64,000 nt of DNA, taken from contig NW_003101669.1 of the NCBI RefSeq assembly GCF_000003855.2, positions 365,740 to 429,739 on the forward strand, read 5' to 3'. Of this stretch, positions 50,152 to 59,321 are shown one piece after another (positions within the stretch are counted from its first letter, which is position 1; the number at the start of each line of letters is the position of its first letter). Both the position numbers and the translations under genes were made by a program. This DNA is from Blastomyces gilchristii SLH14081. Lineage: Eukaryota > Ascomycota > Eurotiomycetes > Onygenales > Ajellomycetaceae. The notes beneath the pieces were generated by a model. That model saw only the letters and a program-made list of their open reading frames with translations, was not told the origin of the DNA and did not search any database.

Positions 50152-50640
50152 TCAATCCTCCAACAAATCTGCAATATCCTTATCATCTTCATCTTCCCTC
50201 AACCTCTCCCCTGCCTCTTCAAGCTGCCTCAACACCCTCTTCTGTCTCCGCCTCGCACTCTTCCCCCACTGCGGCACAGCCCGCGTCTTCTCCGGCCCCT
50301 CCTCGTCATCCTCACTATCACTCCCGACACCCAACGCACCCCTCAGCGCATTCGCAGAAATTTTCGCCGTCGCGCCGGCTGAACCAGCATTCGCAGCCTC
50401 CGCCTCCGCCCGTTCGCGCTCTCTCTCCTCCGCGTCGGATTTATCCATGTTGGTGTTGAGGAGCTTGCGGAAACCGGTGTCCAGGTACGGGCGCAGGAAG
50501 AGGTAGCCGCCTATTATCCAGACGAGGCGGATGTAGTCGCGTAGGGTTAGGGAAGAGACGGAGCTGGAGACGTTGGTTGTGAGGTTTGTAGACCAGGCTT
50601 GGAGGGTGGCCACGAGGGAGGTTGGGTCTAGAGTGGCCAT
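50152..50640 (-). CDS. PGA2: Pga2-type ER membrane trafficking protein
   Basis: A single exon of 162 residues with a true ATG. One hydrophobic segment, LRDYIRLVWIIGGYLFLRPYL at about residues 32-52, is followed by a charged coil (KSDAEERERERAEAEAANAG) and an acidic/basic tail ending DIADLLED. RAVPQWGKSARRRQKRVLRQLEE is the conserved C-terminal block of the family. Yeast Pga2 is an essential ER membrane protein linked to protein trafficking and maturation. The length is close to the family's (about 130-170). It is divergent from MHF1, sharing a 546-bp promoter with cell-cycle boxes, and convergent with DDB1. Confidence 0.85.
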   Translation of the reverse strand: MATLDPTSLVATLQAWSTNLTTNVSSSVSSLTLRDYIRLVWIIGGYLFLRPYLDTGFRKLLNTNMDKSDAEERERERAEAEAANAGSAGATAKISANALRGALGVGSDSEDDEEGPEKTRAVPQWGKSARRRQKRVLRQLEEAGERLREDEDDKDIADLLED

Positions 50641-51009
50641 TTTGGTGGCTACGAGCTTGGGGCCCCTGGGGCTATTTCAGAGACTAATGCTGGAGATTGT
50701 GGACGTCTTTCTTTGCGATTCTAGGGTTTTATGTAACTGGGGGGTTTGCTCCAACTTGGTGGTTTGCGGAGCACAGAGGAAGGGTCAATGATCTCCGAGT
50801 AGCTCGGTTTACATAGAACAAGATGAAGTGCGCGACCCAAGAGATTATTGATTATACAGCGTTAACAGGATAGGTAGGTATGATTAGCCTTTCGAACGCT
50901 TTGAGAAAAGGTAGACAAATGGCTTGAGGAGATGTGTGAAAATATCTCTACATCATCTTAGTGGGTTTGCGGCATTTCTTAGCCGTGGAGGTTTAAAAAA
51001 AGGATGAAG

Positions 51010-51089
51010 TTACGTCATCTGTGAGCTCCGAGAAACTCTAAACGCGAAAAGTGTTTTTCCGCCATTTGGCGTCTAGCGCGTTTCGCGCC
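51010..51089. promoter_or_regulatory. Cluster of bZIP and E2F/MBF-like boxes in the PGA2-MHF1 divergent promoter
   Basis: TTACGTCA (bZIP/CRE-like) is at 51010-51017, AACGCGAAAA (MBF-like) at 51041-51050 and TTTCGCGCC (E2F consensus TTTSGCGC) at 51081-51089, followed by an overlapping CCAAT. The cluster lies 98-177 bp before the MHF1 start. Function is inferred from motif identity. Confidence 0.5.
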
Positions 51090-51186
51090 AATCACACCAC
51101 GGCTCTGTGTCCACGCCATTCAAGCGTGAGCTCCCGGAGGTGCAACAGCGGCAATCTTACAGCTGAAACCACCTTAATCCACTTCG

Positions 51187-51785
51187 ATGGCAGAGCAAGA
51201 AAGTGATTCCGTGGCCCTTGAAGAGGTCAGTGTAGATCTCCATCATTGTTTTATCCATTCTTAAATAGAGAGAGGCGCTAATATTGTTTTGCTCTCCCGT
51301 AGCGCCTGAAGTCGGCTCTTTGGCTTGCAATTGGTAGAATCGTGGACGATGAAACGATCAAGCTGGGTGTTGATGCCACTCCACAGTTTATAGGGGCACT
51401 GACGGAGATGGTTTGGGCACAGATAGGTAAAATCCCTCCCACTGTCCTAGGTTATCCTTGCCGTGACGTGAAGGAGATTTCAGGGGAGCGTTATATCCAT
51501 GCTGATATCAAGTTCAGAGACCGTGGGACAAGACCTGGAGGCATTCGCCAAGTAAGGACTAATCTTTAATGTCACTCTCTATGGCTTAAGAATACCACTG
51601 CTTCTCTCTACACAAAAATCTGCTTACACTCTGAACTTTTCCATGATAGACATGCGGGACGGTCGACGATCAACTTATCCGATGTGATGCTTCTGGCACG
51701 CCGAAACGAAGGCTTGGAATCAATATTGCGAGCATTTATTGAGCAAGAACAGGCAAAGGAACAACCAACGCGCGGGACGAGATGA
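51187..51785 (+). CDS. MHF1: CENP-S/MHF1 histone-fold protein
   Basis: Four small exons: 51187-51225, 51303-51426, 51518-51551 and 51650-51785. Together they give 110 residues, the family length. The joined protein reads MAEQESDSVALEE-RLKSALWLAIG, then AQIETVGQDLEAFAK and HAGRSTINLSDVMLLARRNEGL, the typical CENP-S histone fold (start helix, central helix with DATPQFIGALTEMVW, and the TIN..DV.LLARRN block). MHF1 pairs with MHF2/CENP-X as a tetramer that binds DNA, supports the FANCM/Mph1 helicase at stalled forks and sits at the inner kinetochore. Each intron has GT/AG ends and correct phase (0, 1, 2). The longest exon alone would be missed as a gene. The promoter is shared with PGA2. Confidence 0.9.
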
Positions 51786-52326
51786 TTCATTCGTACTATC
51801 CTCTTAGAATTAAATTTCCCGACTTTTTGCATGATACTATCCCGCAGCACCAACATTCGTCGATCGTTTCGCCAGAGGGTATGATGCAGAGCTACGACCT
51901 ACTTGCGATATCCTTGGAATAACTGCCTTGAGGACTTCGGCTGAGAGATTGCTAAAAACTCGATCTGCCATCGGATAGGTGATGAAGGGGGAATGGTTGG
52001 TAATTAAAACGTCCTATAAACGTGAAATTCGCGGACGAGCTACCCGCTTATCGATGCGTTCGGGGCGGAGGGGGCACCTGCGGGGCGGGGTGAGTGTGGA
52101 GAGGGAGAAGTGGCCATCAAAATTTTTCCAAGCGATCATTTCGATGATGTGTGATGTGGAGCATTTACCCAGTCGACACCTCGGTCGGGTCGGTATAAAC
52201 GACTATGTAAGGTTAAATTCTTCAGCCAAGCAATTTGAGAATCTTCATTGTTGAACACACGGTTGAACCTATTTGGTGTGTGTCCCTCCATCTCCCCTGG
52301 TTCTGGTTTACTATCATTTCCTTACC

Positions 52327-52330
<4 letters not shown>

Positions 52331-52360
<30 letters not shown>
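52331..52360 (+). repeat. Poly(T) tract, 30 bases
   Basis: Uninterrupted T run in the spacer, followed by C/T-rich sequence. Confidence 0.95.
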
Positions 52361-52719
52361 CTCTTTCTCCGTTGTCTACCTACTCAACAGAAAAGCACCA
52401 TTCGGTCAGTGGGCTGTTGACGTAATTCCAATGGGGCGGGTTCCGCTGATTTACTAAGCCACAAACACTAACTATTTGAAAAACTTCCTCTGAAGCAAGG
52501 AAAATGAAAGAAAAAAGGAGAAGAATAAGAAGAGAAGAGAAAACACACGAAGCGTTGCGAACAGCTGTCTTTAATCGACGCAGCCTTCTATCTCTGGCCT
52601 GCTATTATTTCTGCCAAACCCACGGAGTATTTGGCAGGAAGAAATCGCGCAGAATTATATGGAGCTTGGGCCACTGGTTCGCAGCATATCGGCTTAGTCA
52701 TCATAACATCGCGCTTTCC

Positions 52720-52727
52720 TGACGTCA
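52720..52727. promoter_or_regulatory. Perfect CRE/ATF-type site TGACGTCA
   Basis: Palindromic bZIP site about 270 bp before the MARVEL-like gene start. Atf/CREB-type factors bind this sequence in fungi during stress. Inferred from motif only. Confidence 0.4.
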
Positions 52728-52995
52728 TTGAGTGGCTTCGCTGTGGCGCGGTAGGGTAGAAGGAGCTCAGTTGTTGCGCCGGAAAAGCGATGATGCCTCA
52801 ATTCAATTCCATGATACTCCCTTTTGTTTGATGACTTAATGCTTATCCGTGTCTCATATACCGAGCTGAAGCAGTTTTCACTCACATCTTCCACAAGAAC
52901 AATTGTTAGCTTTCATATTTTACCTTAATTTTTGGATACCTCCTCCCAATAGCTTAGCCATTTTACAGCTGGGATCGGCTTGCCAGCCCGCAACC

Positions 52996-54157
52996 ATGAG
53001 TGCCGCGGGTATCTTTATTCGTTTCACCAACCTCCTTTTCCGCCTCCTCCAGCTCGCATGCTCAGTCATTATTCTGGGCATATTTTCTTATTTCCTTGCT
53101 GTCCTCACTGATCATAATATGCCCATTGCACGATGGATCAAGGCCGTTGAGGGAATTTCCGGGGCAGCAACCCTGTACACGCTGGCAGCCTCGATATTCA
53201 CACTGTGTATTGGCGGGATAGCATTCTTCGCCGCACTGATGCTCATTCTCGACGTCTGTTTTATCGCTGGTTTTATTGCAATCGCGATTATGACTCGACA
53301 TGGTGCAGATTCATGTTCCGGGATAGTTAATACTCCTTTGGGTACTGGAAATGCAAATCGACCCGCTCCCGGTTTCGGAGAAGGTGGATTTGGCACTGGA
53401 CATGATAAAAACTTCACCTATCTGCCGAGCTTGAGATCTGCGTGTCGATTGCAGAAGGGAAGTCTCGCTGTTGCTGTCATTGGGTGGTAGGTTGTATATT
53501 TATATTCATCAACCGTATCTTCGTCTCCTTAACGTAGCAGAAATGCTCACGCTTCCGTAACCCCGCAGTATACTCTTCGCCCTCTCCTTATATCCCCAAG
53601 TTCTCTACGCCCGCCATCACAAACGCGGCAAACGCTTCGGGCCGTCACCCAGAAACAACTACACGGAAGGCCCCAGTCGCACCGGGCCACGATCTTTATG
53701 GGGCTTCGGCCCTCGCCGCGCAGCAGTTACCGATACCTCAGCTAACAGCTATCCACTGGAAGCAAACCGCGTGTCCGGCTATGCTCAAGATGAGAAACCA
53801 CCCAATCGCTATGCAGGTATATTTACACGGGGTAGGAAGTCACGTAGCTCGACGGCTGGAGGTCCAGGTATGGAGGCGCAGCCTCAGACTGCTGGATATG
53901 GTGCACCTGCGACTGCGACTAGTGCGTATGTACATGGTGGCCCGCCTGCAGCCGGCGCGCCCGGGACGGTGGTTGATAACACTACTGGAGTAGGAGGGTA
54001 TGAAGGTGGGGTTGGAGGTGGTACGAGTGCCGGGTACGCGAATTATGGATATGGCCAGAGCGGCGCCGCGGATGATGGGTATTCCTATGGGTACGGGGCC
54101 AGACCGCAGCATGAAACGGCGCAGATCCCAGTGGCTTCGGGCCAGAGAAATTTCTAA
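52996..54157 (+). CDS. MARVEL-like four-helix integral membrane protein
   Basis: Two exons, 52996-53486 and 53569-54157, join in frame and give 359 residues. Hydrophobic segments lie at about 12-36, 57-80, 82-99 and 157-176, with both termini cytosolic by the usual model. The order (DHNMPIARWIKAVEG after helix 1, LDVCFIAGFIAIAIMTRHGADSC after helix 3, and CRLQKGSLAVAVIG before helix 4) resembles fungal MARVEL proteins of the plasma membrane. The 180-residue tail is hydrophilic, starting with basic residues and becoming Gly/Tyr/Ala-rich (GYGQSGAADDGYSYGYG). The precise role is unknown; related proteins take part in membrane organisation. The donor GTAGGT is weak but gives the only continuous frame. 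The codon split across the intron encodes Cys. Confidence 0.8.
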
Positions 54158-55213
54158 TGGCCTCAAAATACCTCTCGTTTTTCGTTTTTCTGTTTAACTC
54201 TCTTTTGGCCCAGTTTGATGTGATCCAGGCTTGTTAGCTCTTATCAATATTAATACGTTAAGTTACCTTGCTGAATGGGCAGGAATATGGTAAGCGTGGG
54301 TTGCTGAAGGAGCGGTTGTTTCGCGTCTGCGCGCAATTATGGCAAACTAGGTAGATTTGTATTATCATACAGTTACCCGAAGCACCATAGCTGATGTATA
54401 TATGTTAAGCTTAGCATTTTATTATATTTTTGTTTCCTTCCACTTCCAAATTTTCATTCTTAATTATTCTTGAGATCTGGTTTTGACTCTTGACGTGTTT
54501 GTTGTTGGACTTGTTGGTTGGTTGATAAGAAGAGTGTTCAGACGAAAGAAAAGTAAATAGAAGTCTAAGGCCGGAAAAGTAAAGTAAATATATCTGTATA
54601 GCTACTATCACGGAAAATGAGTGGCCTCTAAATAATGTACATACATACACTTATAAAAAACATCGCGCCTGGTAGCCGTGAGGCAAAATAGGAGCTACCC
54701 ATGAAACAGATAGGATGAAACATTCCTCCCTCTAACTTAAAATGCGTTACATGAAGCAAAGGGAAACAAAAGGATATGTATTGCAGAATCTAGAAATACT
54801 ACTAGGACACCGCGCGAGAGGGACAAAGAGAGATAACATAAACGAATGGGAAAAAAGAAAAAGAAAAAGAAAAAAATGGGAAAAAGAGAGGGGGCCGGGG
54901 GAGGAGGGAATAAGGAATTAATATAGCCGAAAGGAAAAGGAATCAGACAAGAGGACATCCAATGTAAGGCAGAGTGGCAAGAGTATGGGGTAATATCAAC
55001 AACCACAACAAAGATCTCGAGACACAGCCTCGGGTTGCATATCGAATAACCTGCAACACCAAACCAAGAGGTGTTTCAAGTTTCCCGCGAGACTTTCACG
55101 GAGCCCGACGGTGGAAGATTTCGGCCACGTAAGTAAAAGTCCAAAATAAAAACAAAGACGCAGAAAGTGAAAGACTCCCGCCCCAAATTCCTCTTCCTTG
55201 ACTTTGTGCCACT
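54158..55213. other. Convergent spacer, MARVEL-like and LPMO 3' ends
   Basis: AT-rich with short A/G-rich runs around 54850-54910. No gene seen. Confidence 0.5.
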
Positions 55214-56230
55214 TTAGGCACGACCAATTTTGCCGTCTTTGCACACCGTTCCTGCGGCCACGGATCCCATGGGAATGTAGTGCGATCCAGAGCCGGAACA
55301 CATGGACCATGTAGTTTCCGAATCGCATTTTATACTTCCTGCACTACAGCTTCCGGAGTTTCCTGGAGCAGGAGCCGCCGCTGGTGGCTCTTCGGGGGTT
55401 TGTCCTCCGGAATCTGGCGTCGGGTTCGGCAGTGGGGTAGGTTCGTCGTCAGGCGTTGCAGCGGACGGTGGAGGTGAAGATCCAGTCGGTGTAGGTTCTG
55501 TAGAAGCAATAGGGGGAGATTGAGGGTCTTCTCCTGGTGGTTGTGGTTTCGGTCCAGGGGCATCGGAATGAGGACAATTAACAATGCCCCTATTGGGCGG
55601 GCCTTTCCCCCCGGGTCCGTATTCAACAACCGATCCTGGTTCTGGAAACACAATATCAAACCCCTCTTTGGTTCCGCACTTCGTCTGAGAATCAACGTTG
55701 GCCTTAAAAATCTCAGGGAGGCTATCGAAGCCGTCCCCTGAACCACCAGAGACGGTCACCCAGGCACAATTCATGTACATTTCACGATTCCCAATCCTGT
55801 TAAACCAAGTCCAGGCAAATACTGCCTTACCAGAAGGCGCATTGGATGGAATCTCAAATTTGTATTTAAAGGGTAGGGGACATCCGCCGATAATGGACTT
55901 TATCACCCTAAACGACTTCCCCTCGTCGTAGGAGAGTGAGAGCTGGCATGAACCCCCAAGATGGGTAGCAGTATTTTGCTCTATCAACATTTCATATTCG
56001 CTTCCCGCTTTGTAATCTGCAGCTGACCGGAAAGGCTCATCTAAGTATCCTTTGCACGGATAATTTGATCCATTTGCCCACAGAGGGTTCTTATAATTGA
56101 CATCCCTTAATGCGCCAGTATTAGCCGGGTCTAAGGGACTTCTAATTGGGAGCGGGTTTAGCATTTGCATGTGGCTGTGAACGCGGCTCCCGAGAAGGGC
56201 CAATATAAGAATAATAACGCGATATATCAT
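55214..56230 (-). CDS. Secreted lytic polysaccharide monooxygenase, AA11 family
   Basis: A single exon of 338 residues from the first true ATG (a TTG-initiated extension of 22 residues is not used). A signal peptide (VIILILALLGSRVHS) is expected to cut before His20, which would be the N-terminal histidine of the copper brace. The second brace histidine is in ATHLGGSCQLSLS, and WFNRIGNREMYMNCA is the AA11 signature. AA11 enzymes oxidatively cleave chitin. After the catalytic domain (about residues 20-210) come a Pro/Ser/Thr-rich linker (PTPTGSSPPPS) and a C-terminal Cys-rich module (CSAGSIKCDSETTWSMCS...GTVC) resembling the X278 chitin-binding domain. It is isolated from other CAZyme genes. 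Substrate assignment is by family only. Confidence 0.92.
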   Translation of the reverse strand: MIYRVIILILALLGSRVHSHMQMLNPLPIRSPLDPANTGALRDVNYKNPLWANGSNYPCKGYLDEPFRSAADYKAGSEYEMLIEQNTATHLGGSCQLSLSYDEGKSFRVIKSIIGGCPLPFKYKFEIPSNAPSGKAVFAWTWFNRIGNREMYMNCAWVTVSGGSGDGFDSLPEIFKANVDSQTKCGTKEGFDIVFPEPGSVVEYGPGGKGPPNRGIVNCPHSDAPGPKPQPPGEDPQSPPIASTEPTPTGSSPPPSAATPDDEPTPLPNPTPDSGGQTPEEPPAAAPAPGNSGSCSAGSIKCDSETTWSMCSGSGSHYIPMGSVAAGTVCKDGKIGRA

Positions 56231-57951
56231 GATCGTATAGGCGGTTCGAGATAGTTCCGGAAAGCGGGAATGTTGACAAGCGTTTTTCAAGTACAAAATG
56301 GACTAAATGACCGAATTCTTTGACTGTAGTCTGATAGGAGAATGAACAATTTAAACTGAATTTTGGCTCGTAAATAGAGTTCGTATAAGTAACAAGGCAT
56401 AATTTTGAGGAAGTATCGCTAGGAAGCACCTAAGATTGCAGGCATTGACAATATATATGGTCCCTCTTGAGCCTAGAAGTGGGGCCATGATTCTTTCGCC
56501 ATGAACGATGAAACTGTACAATAGTAGTTCACAGTAATGATAATTGTATCAGTGGAATGTTCCATCCTAACTGCGTCGGTTGGGATAGCCGACGTGGAGA
56601 ACCAATGGACACCATTAAGTCGTGTTCAGTGGCGTGGATTCTCTATGTATTTTGTAACGCGGAAACAATTAGCACAATAGCATAAACAAACCCTTTGTAT
56701 AGAGAGGACAATGTTTGATTTCCTGTCAATGGCTTTGTTTCTAGCTGTTGCCTCTGCTTCGTTCATCCGAAGGTAGCAATCAATGGAGAAACTGTTTCAG
56801 ACTTTGCCTCCCATATTAATTGGCACAGATGTGAAAACCATTTGAATAAATGCATGGTTGAATAGGATTTTTAATTCCGTTCATAGTGTGGCCATTCATA
56901 ACGTAAAGGTTCCAAGTTGTATTTAGCCAACTCCCGTGCGGCGTATTAACGGTCTACCAAGATAGTTGATTGCCATAGTTGCGGGAATGGAGGAATTCCT
57001 GCCCTGGAAAGCAAAATCTCTTAAGGGCGAGAAAGAGGGACATCTGATAAAACACGAGTCTACCCTTGTAGAGGTAGGCGGGAAGTTGTCTGTACCCAGT
57101 CCATTCCCATTTTGCAAACGGTGTAACTTGGATCTGGACTGAAACAAAGCCTCACCCTCCTGCAAAGTTCAGTTCAGCGCTCTTCCTCTCGAAACTTGGG
57201 CTTGTCGGCGAAATGTAATCTTGGATATTACTTGCCTCACACGAGTGCCATGATACCCTCAGGGTGATGCGTGTTTCGACGAGTATTTCTCGGGTTCAAA
57301 GGGTCAAGGCTTTATTGTAGCCTTAGCCGCGATTCTAGGCGCTCAATGGAAGTTGGGTCTGTTGCTAAATTTCTTATGAGACCAGACAATATCTTTTTGT
57401 GTCAAAGGTCGATGGAATTGTAGAATCCAGGTGCTAATTCCATTGCGGATTGGGACCTCGTTGCGGAACGCCCAAATACTCCATTGATGCTGGGAGTTGG
57501 AAGGTCATGGTCTCCAATGATTTTCATTGTACTGTACACACCCAGTCCAGGAGCAGGAAGAGATTCCCTGCCATCTGAAAAATGCGCAAATGGCGCCCTG
57601 TTGAAAATAGAATGTTTAAATGCTCATGCAAACAACAAATGGTGACGGAGAGAATTGACGAGCCTTCGAAATAAGTAAGCCCTTGTTTCAATGAGTTGGC
57701 CTCAGAACAATTGCTCGAAGCTATTGACTCACTGCGAAATATCCAATAATTCAGCGCCTCTAAGCATGTCCAGCAAAATCAGAGAGCCTTTTCGCACGGG
57801 TGAATGACAATTCGACGTTCAAAGCAGAGAATGCCAGGCGACGATGAAGGAATTATGCTCAATTTCCTGATTCGGACTAACCGCTGAGGAAGCCTCGGCT
57901 AGTTAAGCCTTCCCGGAAATACCTTGGGTGTTGCGAAGTAATCAAACAACA
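56231..57951. other. Spacer between LPMO and tRNA-Cys
   Basis: LPMO promoter side and further non-coding sequence. No open frame with a recognisable domain. Confidence 0.5.
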
Positions 57952-58034
57952 GCTCCAGTAGCTCAGCGGTTAGAGCGTGCGATTGCAGTTACGCACTTTA
58001 TCGCAATGTCCCTTGTTCGAATCAGGGTTGGAGC
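57952..58034 (+). tRNA. tRNA-Cys (anticodon GCA) with an 11-nt intron
   Basis: A full cloverleaf folds: acceptor stem GCTCCAG with TTGGAGC (one G-T), D-stem GCTC/GAGC, anticodon stem TGCGA/TCGCA and T-stem CCTTG/CAGGG with loop TTCGAAT. The mature 72-nt form needs the 11 bases at 57989-57999 removed. They lie between position 37 and 38, the standard intron site, leaving the loop TTGCAGA with anticodon GCA. The genomic segment ends in GC with no encoded CCA, as expected for eukaryotes. Confidence 0.93.
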
Positions 58035-59321
58035 TTGACGTTTAATTTCCTCTTTTTTTTAATTAACTTGCTTAATTAAGCCTTCTTCTGCTTATTTTCG
58101 CAACCTGTATTTATTCCCGAGGAAGCTTGTTTGTTATTTTTGTTTATTGTTCTACGATTAATGCTAAGAAATGATATCGACATTCGTCTCAAAGTTTTTG
58201 AGATTGTTAAATATCAACCCGGGCTTCAACTCGTACGAGAAGACTTGCTTTTTTATGCTAAGAGAATTTGGGTTGTCAAATCAAGGTTCTCCCTACCTTT
58301 TGTCTTAATTTCCGATAATCTATATATTTTGGTGGTTTGCTAACCTTTCCTTCCCATCTTGATAATTATTATATCATGGTTATAGCCGGGCTATTCGACA
58401 ATTCCCGACAATTCCTAGCATCTTATCACCTAACGCAATCCACTCCGGGTAAGCTACCTATACATATGGCCACTGGCTATATTTAAACCTCCTCCACCTA
58501 TCAGATGCTTTTATTGATGCCCTTCAGCGGCAGCTGTCACTGTTTTGGTCATCCCAGTATGCAGGAGCAACAGAATATATTCTTACTATTTGTAATTAAA
58601 TTCAGGGACATGAAAATGACAGCCAATAATCTACGTGGACCATTCCGTCATAGAGTAAGAGGGGGAAATTTCTGTAGCTTGCTTGAGGGTTTATTTAAAA
58701 AACTTCAGCTCTGATGACTATTATTGGCCAACTACGCTGTAGGGGGTGGTTTGGACAAGGCCGCCAGGAGTCATTTGCTTATTATTGGTAGGTAGAATGG
58801 AAACGCAGGCGGAGCATGCTAATGTGAAAGCCTAAAGTTGAATCTGCTTAACAGTCAGTCCATCCTACCATTAGAGAGAGCTAATAAGAAACGGCAGAAA
58901 GACAACCTGGCGGCAAAAAACATCACTTACACGGTATACGCTAATGATAGAATAAACAGGGAATGAAAGCCAAAATTGAACTGTCAAACTAGAAAATAAT
59001 CGAGAGTAACTTGCCGTTGGGTATTGGGAAAACAGGCGAAGGGGGTGCGGGAGTAAAGTAATCGAAACCAAACAGAAGGTAAATACAAGCGCTGGCTTTG
59101 GTGAAGTACATGTACTCGGTATAAACATCAAACATCTCCATTAGGAGCAGTGCCATCTAACCATCTCGAAAGAGAAGCTGTAGCAGATTAGATTGTTAAA
59201 CTAGACCTAATCCCAACACATGCTGACGCTGACTGGTTCTGGCATCCAAACACAGACGAAATTGAAGGCCAGGAAAATGGTCTTCTAAAATGTGAAAGCA
59301 AGAAAATCATACGTCTGTGAT
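58035..59321. other. Spacer between tRNA-Cys and the DUF2235 gene
   Basis: AT-rich; T-run just after the tRNA (about 58050-58061) could act as its RNA polymerase III terminator. A perfect GTACATGTAC is at 59106-59115. No gene called. Confidence 0.5.
58051..58061 (+). terminator. T-rich RNA polymerase III terminator candidate
   Basis: CTCTTTTTTTT-like run about 17 bases downstream of the tRNA-Cys 3' end, the usual stop signal for tRNA genes. Confidence 0.5.

Larger units (their letters stand above)
51786..52995. other. Spacer upstream of the MARVEL-like gene
   Basis: Holds a 30-base poly-T run (52331-52360) and a perfect TGACGTCA at 52720-52727. No gene could be assembled from its short frames. 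Confidence 0.5.
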
